64,000 bases of DNA, from the NCBI RefSeq assembly GCF_900091465.1, contig NZ_FMHV01000002.1, positions 2,046,001-2,110,000 of the forward strand, read 5' to 3'. The stretch is from Micromonospora rhizosphaerae. GTDB lineage: Bacteria > Actinomycetota > Actinomycetes > Mycobacteriales > Micromonosporaceae. The notes beneath the pieces were generated by a model that saw only the letters and a program-made list of their open reading frames with translations, did not search any database and was not told the origin of the DNA. This document shows positions 17,141 to 25,034 of this stretch, piece after piece (position 1 is the stretch's first letter; the number at the start of each line of letters is the position of its first letter). Both the position numbers and the translations under genes were made by a program.

Positions 17141-18025
17141 GTGGCAGCGGAGGAAGAGGTCACGGAGATTTTCAGCCGGGCCGGGGTGACGGCGAGTCTG
17201 CACGTGATGGCGGTGGACGAGCCCGGGCGGGAGGTGGCGGTTCGGGCGGACGAGCAGGTGGTGATCGCCTCCGTGTTCAAGATCCTGCTGGTGCTGGAGT
17301 TCGCCCGGCAGGTCGCCGCCGGGCAGCTCGACCCGGTCGAGCGGGTGCTGGTGCGGGCCGAGGACCGGCTCGGCGGCTGGGGCACCGCCGGGTGCAGCGA
17401 CGACGCCGAGTTGTCGCTGCGGGACCTCGCATACTTCGCCATGTCGGTAAGCGACAACACCGCCGCCGACCTGCTGCTGCGCCGGGTCGGCGCGGACGTG
17501 CTTCCGATGCTCGCCGCCGAGCTGGAGCTGCCGCGTACCCGGATCGTCGGCGGCCCCCGGCAGCTTGTCGAGACGATGCTCGCCGACGTCGGCGCCCGCA
17601 CCGAGGCGGAGTTCGCCCGGATCTTCCCGACGCTCTCCGCGGAGCGGGTCCGGGCGATGCGGGTCTTCGACCCCGCGCATACCACGTCGAGCACGGCGCG
17701 GGAGATGACCCGGCTGCTCGGCCTGATCTGGCGCGACGAGGCCGGGCCGCCGGCCGCCTGCGCCATGGTGCGGGAGCTGATGGGCCGGCAGCTCTTTTGG
17801 ACCCGGCTGCCCTCCGGCTTTCCCCCCGGCGTACACGTCGCCGCGAAGACCGGCACCCTGCCCGGCCTGCACCTCGAGGCCGGCGTCGCCGAATACCCCG
17901 ACGGCGGCCGGTACGCGATGGCGGTGTTCGCCCGAACCGAGCGGCTGAGCACCCGCCGGATCGAGGTGGACCTGGCCATGGGGGAGGCGGCCCGGGCCGC
18001 GGTGGAGGCGCTGCGCGCCGGCTGA
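17141..18025 (+). CDS. Class A beta-lactamase-fold serine hydrolase, no signal peptide
   Basis: A 294-aa protein of the beta-lactamase/transpeptidase superfamily. The nucleophile motif is SVFK at residues 44-47, the second motif is SDN (in SVSDNTAAD), and the third is KTGT (in VAAKTGTLPG). The class A omega-loop ExxxN glutamate needed for deacylation is not evident, and there is no export signal, so it is unlikely to be a working secreted beta-lactamase; an esterase or transpeptidase-like cytosolic role fits better. GTG 17141 lies in a G-rich leader. It is divergent from a LysR gene, which may regulate it. Confidence 0.82.
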   Translation: MAAEEEVTEIFSRAGVTASLHVMAVDEPGREVAVRADEQVVIASVFKILLVLEFARQVAAGQLDPVERVLVRAEDRLGGWGTAGCSDDAELSLRDLAYFAMSVSDNTAADLLLRRVGADVLPMLAAELELPRTRIVGGPRQLVETMLADVGARTEAEFARIFPTLSAERVRAMRVFDPAHTTSSTAREMTRLLGLIWRDEAGPPAACAMVRELMGRQLFWTRLPSGFPPGVHVAAKTGTLPGLHLEAGVAEYPDGGRYAMAVFARTERLSTRRIEVDLAMGEAARAAVEALRAG

Positions 18026-18070
18026 ATTCGCCGGCCGATCCGCGCCGCAACACCCCTGTTGACCTGCACC

Positions 18071-18088
18071 GATATGCGTCCGCATATC
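18071..18088. promoter_or_regulatory. Perfect 18-base palindrome
   Basis: GATATGCG-TC-CGCATATC, flanked by further complementarity (GCACC / GGTGC), lies 45 bases after the serine-hydrolase stop and about 90 bases before the metallo-hydrolase start. It could be a terminator stem for the first gene or an operator for the second. Confidence 0.45.
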
Positions 18089-18180
18089 GCCGGTGCAGCT
18101 GGTCGATCTTGGACGTGAGCCCGGTCGCGATGGTGGGGTGGCCCGGACCGATCACCGAACCTGGACGGGGAGGACACACC

Positions 18181-19182
18181 ATGCCCGAAATCCGTACGCC
18201 CGACCGCGGCCTCGACCGCCGCCGTTTCCTGCGCGACGCCGCCGTCGGCACCGCCGCCGTCTCCGCCGGCGGGCTCGGCGGCGCCGCGCTGGCCACGCCC
18301 GCGCAGGCCGCGACCGTCGCGCCCGTCGCCGCGACCAGCGCCGGTCGCCGGGGCGCGGTCAGCTTCCGCTGGTGGGGTACGTCCGGCTGGCGGATCGACA
18401 TCGGCGACCGGACCGTCCTGGTCGACCCCTACCTGAGCCGCCTGGACACCGGCCTGTTCCGGGGCGCGTTCAACCCGGCCACCCCGCTCCAGGTGAACAC
18501 CGCCGTGGTCGACTCCTACCTGGACCGGGCCGAGAACGTGCTGGTCACGCACACCCACTGGGACCACTTCCACGACGTGCCGCACATCGCCACGAAGACG
18601 GGTGCCCGGGTCTTCGGCACGCTGACCGCCTACCACCTCGGCCTCGCGTACGGGGTGCCGGCGGGGCAGCTCAGCCCGGTCAAGGGCGGCGAGGTGCTCG
18701 ACTTCGGCGACTACACGGTCGAGGTGGTCTCCTCGCTGCACAGCCGCAACGGCGCGTACTCGGTGGCGTTACCGGGGGTGCGGGTGAGCCAGCCGCCGCG
18801 GCCGGCGACCATCGCGGACCTGCCCGAGGGCGACACCCTGGCGTACCAGATCCGGGTCGCCGACGGCCCGGCGGTGTTCTTCATGGGGGCGAGCGACTTC
18901 GTCGAGCGCAACCTGGCCGGCCTGGCCCCCGACGTGGCGATGGTGGCCTCGGCGGCGACGACCTCGACCGCCGACTACGTGCCCCGGCTGCTGGCGGCGC
19001 TCGACTATCCGAAGGTGGTGGTCCCGGTGCACTGGGACAACTTCGAGACCCCGCTGACCAATCCGCCGGTGGTCGCCCCGGCCGACCGCAAGCGGCTCGA
19101 CGACCTGATCGCCGCGGTGCGGAGGGTCTCCCCGCGTACCCGGGTGATCGTGCCGGAGTACCACACGGCGTACCACTTCTGA
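18181..19182 (+). CDS. Tat-exported MBL-fold metallo-hydrolase
   Basis: A 333-aa protein. It begins with a twin-arginine signal (DRRRFLRDAAVG at about residues 12-23, hydrophobic Ala/Gly-rich stretch, ATPAQA cleavage-like site near 40), so it is exported folded. The metallo-beta-lactamase domain shows the zinc motif VTHTHWDHFHD and a late VPVHWDNFE, which suggests the UlaG/RomA-like hydrolase branch. ATG 18181 follows GGGGAGGA. It seems to be a single-gene transcript ending at the strong hairpin 19194-19223. The substrate is unknown; lactonase or phosphoesterase activity would fit the fold. Confidence 0.88.
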   Translation: MPEIRTPDRGLDRRRFLRDAAVGTAAVSAGGLGGAALATPAQAATVAPVAATSAGRRGAVSFRWWGTSGWRIDIGDRTVLVDPYLSRLDTGLFRGAFNPATPLQVNTAVVDSYLDRAENVLVTHTHWDHFHDVPHIATKTGARVFGTLTAYHLGLAYGVPAGQLSPVKGGEVLDFGDYTVEVVSSLHSRNGAYSVALPGVRVSQPPRPATIADLPEGDTLAYQIRVADGPAVFFMGASDFVERNLAGLAPDVAMVASAATTSTADYVPRLLAALDYPKVVVPVHWDNFETPLTNPPVVAPADRKRLDDLIAAVRRVSPRTRVIVPEYHTAYHF

Positions 19183-19193
19183 CCCGACGAGAC

Positions 19194-19223
19194 AGGGGCC
19201 GGGATCGTCCGATCCCGGCCCCT
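19194..19223. terminator. Strong bidirectional hairpin terminator
   Basis: AGGGGCCGGGATCG (19194-19207) pairs perfectly with CGATCCCGGCCCCT (19210-19223). It lies exactly between convergent stops at 19182 (plus) and 19237 (minus). There is no long U tract, as is usual for actinomycete terminators. Confidence 0.75.
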
Positions 19224-19236
19224 CGTCGCTATGTGC

Positions 19237-19464
19237 TCACTTGGCGAGCGGCTGACCCTGCTTGTCCTTGAACGAGCCGACCAGGATCAGGATGAAGTCG
19301 ATCAGCGTCCAGATGCCGAGGCCACCGAAGGTGATGAGGTGCAGGATGCCGGTGCCGACCTTGCCGACGTAGAAGCGGTGCACGCCCAGCACGCCGACGA
19401 AGAAGCAGAGCAGGAGGGCGACCAGCCACGACTTCTGAGTGGTGGCGGGAACAGTAGCGGTCAC
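19237..19464 (-). CDS. TM2-domain membrane protein
   Basis: A 75-aa protein made of two transmembrane helices joined by the TM2 signature: WLVALLLCFFVGVLGVHRFY, then VGKVGTGILHLITFGGLGIW and a second helix ending ILILVGSFKDKQGQ. GTG 19464 is the only sensible start, and the hydrophilic N-terminus (TATVPATTQKS) is normal for the family. TM2 proteins have no settled function. The gene stands alone, sharing a terminator region with the convergent metallo-hydrolase; its promoter must be in the 108 bases before 19573. Confidence 0.9.
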   Translation of the reverse strand: MTATVPATTQKSWLVALLLCFFVGVLGVHRFYVGKVGTGILHLITFGGLGIWTLIDFILILVGSFKDKQGQPLAK

Positions 19465-19572
19465 TGTGGTCCTTTCTCAGTTGAGGTTGGCCGCCGAGCG
19501 TACCGAGGCCGTGGACCACAGGACAATATCGATAATGCGAAGATCAGCCGGACGGTGGATGCATGCATCCGG

Positions 19573-20124
19573 TCAGCTAGCGGCCATGTCCCGCAGGGCC
19601 TGGACCGATTTCCAGTTCCGGGTGGTGGCCACCACGCCGAGCTTCTTCTCCAGATAGGTGTTGGTGAACTTGGTCCGGCCGTAGCCGCCGTCGGGGAAGT
19701 GCAGGTGAATCTCGCGACCGGCGACCGTGTACTCGATGTTCTCGCCGGCCGGCACGGTCAGCTCCGCGAGCCGGGCCTTCGCGGGGGCGGCCGACAGGAA
19801 GGCCACCAGCAGCCGGGTCGGGTCGTCCTGCTTGTCGGCGTACGGGCTGGCGTCCGCGACCGCCGCCAGCTCGGCGCCGCTGCGCACCAGCACCGGCACG
19901 GTCAGCCCCAGCTCGTCGGCGATCGCCTGCTCGATGCCCTTCGCCAGGGTCGCGGTGTCTCTCGTCGTGCTGGTGAAGACCACGTTGCCGCTCTGCAGGT
20001 AGGTCCTGACGTCCTCGTGCCCGAGGTCGGTGACGAGCCGGCGCAGGTCGGCCATCGCGATCCGGGTGGCGCCGACGTTGACCCCGCGGAGCAGGGCGAC
20101 GTACCGGTTCGTGCCGTCAGCCAT
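19573..20124 (-). CDS. DUF1697 family protein
   Basis: A 183-aa protein with the DUF1697 signatures RYVALLRGVNVG at the N-terminus, TYLQSGNVVF in the first third and TYLEKKLGVVATTRNWKSVQ at the end (quoted in two parts: TYLEKKLGVVA and TTRNWKSVQ). The family is widespread in bacteria, cytosolic, and without assigned biochemical activity. ATG 20124 with GAGG upstream gives the usual full length. It is monocistronic as far as can be seen. The palindromic repeat at 20213-20260 lies shortly upstream. Confidence 0.9.
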   Translation of the reverse strand: MADGTNRYVALLRGVNVGATRIAMADLRRLVTDLGHEDVRTYLQSGNVVFTSTTRDTATLAKGIEQAIADELGLTVPVLVRSGAELAAVADASPYADKQDDPTRLLVAFLSAAPAKARLAELTVPAGENIEYTVAGREIHLHFPDGGYGRTKFTNTYLEKKLGVVATTRNWKSVQALRDMAAS

Positions 20125-20212
20125 CGGGCCTCCTCGCGTCGATGTCCGCCGCCGTCCAGCCTAGGCAGTCGGCCGGCCGGGCGTGTCGCGCCCTGCCGTG
20201 CATATGCCCCTC

Positions 20213-20260
20213 GAGCGATATGCCGGAGTGTCATAAGCATGCCGGAGAGTCATATCGCTC
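20213..20260. repeat. Interspersed palindromic repeat, copy 1 (48 bases)
   Basis: GAGCGATATG (20213-20222) is repeated inverted as CATATCGCTC (20251-20260) around a 28-base centre. Read on the minus strand, the element matches the core of the larger palindrome at 46630-46689 in most positions, including the shared centre GGCATG-TTATGA. It is intergenic, between the stop at 20366 and the start at 20124. Confidence 0.75.
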
Positions 20261-20365
20261 GCAGCGATGTTGCTCGCTTCCCGGCTGCGGCCGCCCTCGG
20301 CGGTCGTTGGTGCAGCGGCGCAGGCCGGCCGGAAGCGTGGTCGGCGTGACGCCGGGGGCCGGGTC

Positions 20366-20785
20366 TCAGCGCTGGCGGATGGCGGCGGAGTTGAGCCGGA
20401 AGCCGATGGTGCGGTCGACGATCCGGTCCACCAGCTCCGTCTTTCGCAGTCCGGTCACGCCGCGCAGCCCGGTATGCGCCGCCAGCTCCCGCAGGTCCCG
20501 GGTCGTCCAGGACGACAGGTACGCCGTACCGTCGTCGCGCCGTGCCATGGCCGCGAGCGCGGCCTCGGCCCGCGCCAGGTCCACGGTGGACGCCGCGGCT
20601 GGCGACGCCGAGGGGACGGCGGCCGGCGCGGGGGAGACGGCGACGCGTCCGGGCGACGGGAGGTCCTCGTTCGGGAGCAGCGCGAGGCGGGCCCGCCCCT
20701 CGGCCAGCGCCGCCACCTCGGCCTCGGAGAGACCGGACAGGAACTCGGCCACCCGGGCGAGCGCAGCCGGCGTCGGGCCGGTCAT
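20366..20785 (-). CDS. Small protein with SAP/Rho-N-like C-terminal domain, ParA partner
   Basis: A 139-aa protein. The N-terminus is helical (LARVAEFLSGLSEAEVAALA), followed by a Pro/Ala-rich linker and another helix. The C-terminal 50 residues (LRELAAHTGLRGVTGLRKTE, then LVDRIVDRTIG) look like a SAP or Rho N-terminal helix-extension-helix, a nucleic-acid-binding fold. Its start codon overlaps the stop of the ParA-like gene (four-base ATGA overlap), so the two are made together. It occupies the place where parB or a DNA-binding adaptor would be expected. Function is inferred from context. Confidence 0.8.
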   Translation of the reverse strand: MTGPTPAALARVAEFLSGLSEAEVAALAEGRARLALLPNEDLPSPGRVAVSPAPAAVPSASPAAASTVDLARAEAALAAMARRDDGTAYLSSWTTRDLRELAAHTGLRGVTGLRKTELVDRIVDRTIGFRLNSAAIRQR

Positions 20786-21711
20786 GCCGCCGCCCCGGCC
20801 GGCTGGAGGTGGGCGAGGAACTCGGTGGTGATCTGGCGCAGCTCTTCGCGGACCGGCGCAGCGACCCGGTCCCGCAACACCACCGGCACCCCGCGCGGGG
20901 TGTTGGTGGCGAAGAGCGTGACGCTCTCCCGCAACGCGGTGGAAAAGACCGGTACGCCGAGCGCCCGGACCTGGTCCATGTATCCCTGGTGGGCGGCGAT
21001 CGGCCGCTGCGCCAGGAGCTGGATCATCGTGAAGACCACGCCGGCGATGCCGGGTGCCACCTTGTGGTGCCGCCGGATGGTGGCGAACCGGCGGGCGTCC
21101 GCGTTGTACCGGTCGACCAGCTCGCGGACGTTGCCGTGCAGGTAGTCGATGCCGAGCGTGGAGAGGTAGTCGGCCTTCGCCGGGATGAGCAGGTGGTCGC
21201 TGGCGATGATCGCCGACTGGGTGACCACGTTGAAGTTCGGCGGGCAGTCGATCAGGACCATGTCGTACGGGTACAGCGCGTGGTCGTGCAGCGCCTGCGC
21301 CAACGCGCCCCGTACCCGGAACAGCGCGGCGTCGTACTCCTCGCCGCTGGCCACGCCGCGGGCCAGGGCGAGGTCGATGTCGCTCAGACCCAGGTGGGAG
21401 GCGATCAGGTCGAGCCGGCCGGTGCCGGAGAGGTGCGCGTTGGCCGGCCCTGGGGAGATCACCAGCTCGCCGAGGGTGACCGGCCCGTCGTCCCCGCGCA
21501 GGCTGTCGTACCAGCGCTTCACGGTCCTGGCGTCGCGCAGCCGCTCCCGCCAGGCGTCCGGATCGTAGAAGCTGAACGTCAGGCTGGTCTGTGGATCGAG
21601 GTCGATCAGCAGCACCTTCATGCCCCGGTTGGCCAGCTCGGCCCCGAGGTTGGCGGTCACCGTGGTCTTGCCCACCCCGCCCTTGTAGTTGATCACCGAC
21701 ACCACGTACAC
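20782..21711 (-). CDS. ParA/Soj-type ATPase
   Basis: A 309-aa P-loop ATPase of the ParA/MinD class. The deviant Walker A is INYKGGVGKTTV at about residues 6-17, followed by switch I DLDPQTSLT and Walker B VLIDCPPNF; the C-terminal half has the long FATNTPRGVPVVL region. GTG 21711 lies eight bases after GGGAGG; upstream in-frame codons lack family sequence. It is not next to a parB or an origin, and its coupled partner is the SAP-like gene. It could position a cellular cargo or a remnant plasmid. It is divergent from the AAA ATPase gene at 21866. Confidence 0.9.
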   Translation of the reverse strand: MYVVSVINYKGGVGKTTVTANLGAELANRGMKVLLIDLDPQTSLTFSFYDPDAWRERLRDARTVKRWYDSLRGDDGPVTLGELVISPGPANAHLSGTGRLDLIASHLGLSDIDLALARGVASGEEYDAALFRVRGALAQALHDHALYPYDMVLIDCPPNFNVVTQSAIIASDHLLIPAKADYLSTLGIDYLHGNVRELVDRYNADARRFATIRRHHKVAPGIAGVVFTMIQLLAQRPIAAHQGYMDQVRALGVPVFSTALRESVTLFATNTPRGVPVVLRDRVAAPVREELRQITTEFLAHLQPAGAAA

Positions 21712-21826
21712 CGACGGCACCTCCCAGACCGGGAACGGTAGCGGTCCTTGCCGTCGCGTAACAGTCCGGAGCCGTTCAGGACGCCGGCGGAGGAGACAAG
21801 GCCATTTGGATCGGCATATACTCAAG

Positions 21827-21856
21827 TTTGGTTGTATCAGATTTGGTGGTATCAGA
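21827..21856 (+). promoter_or_regulatory. Tandem 15-base direct repeat before the ATPase gene
   Basis: TTTGGTTGTATCAGA (21827-21841) is followed at once by TTTGGTGGTATCAGA (21842-21856), one mismatch. The pair ends ten bases before the GTG at 21866 and lies in a locally A/T-rich stretch between divergent genes, so it is a candidate operator. Confidence 0.5.
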
Positions 21857-21865
21857 GGTGGATGG

Positions 21866-23290
21866 GTGGACGGGTTCGTCGGACGTACCAGGGAACTAGC
21901 GCTGCTCGACGGGATGTTGAGCAGAGCCACCCGGGGCGGTCGCGGTGGGCGCCCCGGGCGAGCGCTGTTGATGCGCGGACGGCGCCGGGTCGGCAAGTCG
22001 CGCTTGGTGGAGGAGTTCGTCGAGCGGGCCGACGTACCGCACCTGTTCTTCACCGCGTCGGCGCAGCCCACCGTGGCCGCCGACCTCGACCTCTTCGTCT
22101 CGGCGGCGGTCAGCTCGACACTGCCCGGTGCCGACCTGTTCGCGGCACAGGCGCCCCGGACGTGGGACGCGGCGCTCACCCTGCTCGCTGCCGCGCTGCC
22201 GACCGACCGGCCCAGCGTGGTCGTACTCGACGAGATGCCTTACCTCATCGCCACCGACCCCGGCTTCGAGGGGACGCTGCAGAAGGTGTTCGACCGGGAG
22301 CTTTCCCGCCGTCCGGTTCTCCTGGTGTGCATCGGTTCGGACCTCGCGATGATGGAGGCGTTGAACGACTATGGCCGGCCGTTCCATCAGCGGGCCACCG
22401 AGATGGTCGTACCGCCGTTGAGTCCCGCCGACGTCGGCGAGATGCTGGACCTGCCCGCGGCCGAGGCGTTCGACGCCTATCTCGTCTCCGGCGGGCTGCC
22501 GCTCATCCTCGACGAATGGCCGGTCGGCTCGTCGCTGGCGGACTACCTCGCCGAAGCCGTTACCGACCCCACGTCCGCACTGCTCGTCAGCGGCGAGCGG
22601 GCGCTAGCCGCCGAGTTCCCGGCACAGTCCCAGGCGGGCCTGGTGCTGCGCGCTATCGGTTCCGGTGAGCGCACCTTCTCGTCCATTGCCCGTGCCGCTG
22701 GTGGGATCCCCCAGGCCTCGCTGACCCGGGCCCTTCGCCTGTTGAGCGAGAAGCGAATCGTCGAGGTGACCCTTCCGCTCTCCACCCAGCCGTCTCGGGA
22801 GACGAGGTACCTCGTCGCCGATCCGTACCTGCGGTTCTGGCTCTCGTTTCTCGGCCCCTGGCTACCGGAGATCGAGCGGGGCCGAGGCGACCTGACGCTG
22901 GCCCGGATCACGGTGTCTTGGACGTCCTGGCGCGGACGGGCCATCGAGCCGGTGGTGCGGGAGTCGTTGCGGCGATTGCCGGCCGGTCACCTCCCCGCCG
23001 ACACGGCGACGGTCGGTGGGTACTGGACCCGGACCAACGATCCGGAGATCGACCTGGTCGGTGCCGACCGAGCGCCTGTGGCACGGCGCATCACCTTCGT
23101 CGGCTCGGTCAAGTGGCTGGAGAACGGGCCCTTCGACACGCACGACCTTGGCCGGCTGCTGCTGCACCGCTCCCGACTGCCCGGTGCCGACGAGGGGACG
23201 GAACTGATCGCCGTCTCGCGCAGCGGTCGGGCGGTAGACGGTGTCAGAGTGCTGACCCCGGAGGACCTGCTCACCGCCTGGCGGGATTGA
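21866..23290 (+). CDS. AAA ATPase with DUF234-like C-terminal nuclease-type domain
   Basis: A 474-aa protein of the archaeal-type ATPase group. FVGRTRELALLD at the N-terminus is followed by Walker A MRGRRRVGKSRLVEEF (about residues 35-50) and Walker B VVVLDEMPYL near 118. A winged helix (TFSSIARAAGGIPQASLTRA) and a C-terminal domain with RYLVADPYLRFWLSFL follow; the pattern EIDLVGAD near 405 with a downstream VGSVKW matches the DUF234/PD-(D/E)XK-like core. These ATPases are often linked with mobile or toxin-antitoxin-like loci, but activity is undetermined. GTG 21866 has an AGAGGTGG leader. Confidence 0.85.
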   Translation: MDGFVGRTRELALLDGMLSRATRGGRGGRPGRALLMRGRRRVGKSRLVEEFVERADVPHLFFTASAQPTVAADLDLFVSAAVSSTLPGADLFAAQAPRTWDAALTLLAAALPTDRPSVVVLDEMPYLIATDPGFEGTLQKVFDRELSRRPVLLVCIGSDLAMMEALNDYGRPFHQRATEMVVPPLSPADVGEMLDLPAAEAFDAYLVSGGLPLILDEWPVGSSLADYLAEAVTDPTSALLVSGERALAAEFPAQSQAGLVLRAIGSGERTFSSIARAAGGIPQASLTRALRLLSEKRIVEVTLPLSTQPSRETRYLVADPYLRFWLSFLGPWLPEIERGRGDLTLARITVSWTSWRGRAIEPVVRESLRRLPAGHLPADTATVGGYWTRTNDPEIDLVGADRAPVARRITFVGSVKWLENGPFDTHDLGRLLLHRSRLPGADEGTELIAVSRSGRAVDGVRVLTPEDLLTAWRD

Positions 23291-23377
23291 ACTCGCGGCG
23301 GACGGGGGCCGTACCACTGGCCGAGGATGTGGTGCGGCGGGTCAGCCGCACCGCTGCCGAGCTGCGGGAGGCCTGCC

Positions 23378-23836
23378 GTGCGAGTTGGTGAGCAGTCGAC
23401 GGATCCCATCGATCAGATCCTGGGCGAGGTGCCGGTGCCGGTGCCGCTGACCCCCGAGGATGTCCGGCTCGCGGTCCGTGCGGTGGTGGTGCACGCCGCC
23501 GAGGAGTGGCCCGCCGGACCGAAGTGCCGCAACGACGGCGCGACGTACCCCTGCCGGCTGCACCGCTGGGGCCGGCGGGTGCTGCAGACCCACGGCCTCA
23601 ACGAACGGCAGATCGACGCGCTGGTGCGCCACGGCAATCCGTTCGTGCACGTGCCCTTCCCCTTCGTCCTGACCGGTCCAGCGTCCGCGCGTCCCCAGGC
23701 TCCGGTCACCCAGTCCCCGCGCGGCCAGGCCGGCCGGGTCGCCGCACCCGGGGTGCGGCCCGCGATCCGGCCCGGCGGTACCGGTCGGCCGGTGGCGCCC
23801 CCCGCCACCAGGCCGCGCTGGCCCCGGGCGAGCTGA
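23378..23836 (+). CDS. Hypothetical protein
   Basis: A 152-aa protein that I do not recognise. GTG 23378 has GGGAG seven bases upstream. The first two thirds look folded (LTPEDVRLAVRAVVVHAAEE, then PAGPKCRNDGATYPCRLHRW), with two cysteines seven residues apart and a helical LNERQIDALVRHGNPF segment. The last 45 residues are Pro/Arg/Ala-rich and probably disordered. No signal or membrane segment. It follows the AAA ATPase by 87 bases on the same strand and may be co-transcribed. The hairpin at 23873-23915 ends the unit. Confidence 0.65.
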   Translation: MRVGEQSTDPIDQILGEVPVPVPLTPEDVRLAVRAVVVHAAEEWPAGPKCRNDGATYPCRLHRWGRRVLQTHGLNERQIDALVRHGNPFVHVPFPFVLTGPASARPQAPVTQSPRGQAGRVAAPGVRPAIRPGGTGRPVAPPATRPRWPRAS

Positions 23837-23872
23837 TCGGGGGTACGGCGACAGCCCGGATCCGGGGCGGCA

Positions 23873-23915
23873 TGACGGCGGCCCGGCCGCAGGGTCCCCT
23901 GTGCCGGGCCGCCGT
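23873..23915. terminator. Bidirectional hairpin terminator
   Basis: GACGGCGGCCCGGC (23873-23886) pairs with GCCGGGCCGCCGTC (23902-23915), and the loop holds a smaller CAGGG/CCCTG stem. It sits between convergent stops at 23836 and 23941. Confidence 0.75.
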
Positions 23916-23940
23916 CGATGTCCGGCCGTTCGCCTACTCC

Positions 23941-24717
23941 TCAGCTGACCCCGCAGTTCGGCGCGGACCAACTGGTCGTGTTCGACGTGCGGTCGCTGCT
24001 GTTCTCCCGGCGGGAGTCGACGTGCACGTGGTTCGAGTGACCGGGGTAGCCGGGGCCGTAGATGCCGCTGAGCCCGTGGCTGCGGGCCGAGCGGGCGACC
24101 TGGCACAGCGAGGCGCCGCGGGGGACCACGTCGGCGGCGGTGCCGTAGAGATGCTGGCTGTCGGACGACCCCCCGGCCTGCCGATTGCAGGACGTGCTGC
24201 GGAAGCCGCTGGTCACCCGGAGGGGCTTGTCGCCGATACCGTGGCGCAGCGCCTCCAGCTTCCACATCGTGCGCATGGCGTTGGCCTTCGTCCGCTCGGC
24301 CGACAGCGGGCCCCCGCTCCACCCGCCCCGGCCGCAGCCTCCGTCCAGCTCGCGGTAGCTGAAGTGCGCCGGCGTGCAGTCGTTGTCCTGCAACTGATAG
24401 ATCTTGTTCAACGTCTGCGGCCCGGCGACGCCGTCGGCGGGCAGCCCGTACGCGGACTGGAAGCGCTTGACTGCGGCGGCTGTCTCCGGTCCGTAGACGC
24501 CGTTGATCCGGACAATGCCCCGGTAGCCGGCCCAGCCGGCCACCCGGATCTGCAGTTGGCGGACGTCGTCGCCGGAACGCCCCTGGTAGAGGTCGCGCTT
24601 CCAGGTGTAGCAGCCGTCCGCATGGGCCGCTGGCGCGGCGACCACCGTGGCGATCGCGGCCCCGGGCACCGCCAGGGCGAACGCGACGACCGCCCGCTTC
24701 AAGGTGTTTACGCGCAC
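23941..24717 (-). CDS. Secreted zinc D-Ala-D-Ala carboxypeptidase (peptidase M15) with peptidoglycan-binding domain
   Basis: A 258-aa exported protein. The signal peptide (NTLKRAVVAFALAVPGAAIA, Ala-rich, ending AAHA) spans about residues 1-33. A PG_binding_1 domain follows (YQGRSGDDVRQLQIRVAGW, INGVYGPETAAAVKRFQ), then an M15-type catalytic domain with RVTSGFRS, the zinc His/Asp pair in QHLYGTAADVV and the final HVHVD. This is the layout of the Streptomyces albus G DD-peptidase, which trims cell-wall stem peptides. GTG 24717 has GGGAGG six bases upstream. It stands alone. Confidence 0.92.
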   Translation of the reverse strand: MRVNTLKRAVVAFALAVPGAAIATVVAAPAAHADGCYTWKRDLYQGRSGDDVRQLQIRVAGWAGYRGIVRINGVYGPETAAAVKRFQSAYGLPADGVAGPQTLNKIYQLQDNDCTPAHFSYRELDGGCGRGGWSGGPLSAERTKANAMRTMWKLEALRHGIGDKPLRVTSGFRSTSCNRQAGGSSDSQHLYGTAADVVPRGASLCQVARSARSHGLSGIYGPGYPGHSNHVHVDSRRENSSDRTSNTTSWSAPNCGVS

Positions 24718-25034
24718 AGAAGTCCTCCCGGTAAGAGAGCGATTGGGGTGGCCAACAGGGCATCGACCGGGACGTCCTGTCCTCCCCACCCTGACACCGG
24801 CTCGGGCGATTGGTGGGCAATAACGAGAATTGTCCTCACATACTCGTGTTCCTGGAGGTCGTCTCTGATTTGCGGGTATTGCGAAACACCCAATCGGGGC
24901 CGAGGCGGGTGTCGACGAACCAGAAATGCGCAGAGGTGACGGAGGTGGATGTTCTCGGCCACCGAGGGTGATGCCTACTCGTGACCCGGGACCGGTAACG
25001 TCTGCGCCGGGCTCCGCGGACGGGGGAGGTGGGC
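24718..25034. other. Divergent intergenic region, 317 bases
   Basis: It lies between the divergent peptidase (minus) and caspase-like gene (plus). The middle (about 24820-24930) is A/T-richer and probably holds the promoters. A short minus-strand frame of 84 codons crosses it but lacks normal codon bias, so I do not call it. Confidence 0.5.

Noticed and set aside
17141..18025. Antibiotic resistance (beta-lactamase)
   Set aside because: The ExxxN deacylation motif and an export signal are not visible, so resistance is not claimed.
21866..23290. Integrated mobile element at 20.3-23.8 kb
   Set aside because: ParA-like and AAA ATPase genes hint at one, but I find no integrase, transposase, att repeats or flanking tRNA.
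24708..24962. 84-codon minus-strand frame upstream of the DD-peptidase
   Set aside because: It overlaps the peptidase start, has weak codon bias and no recognisable sequence.
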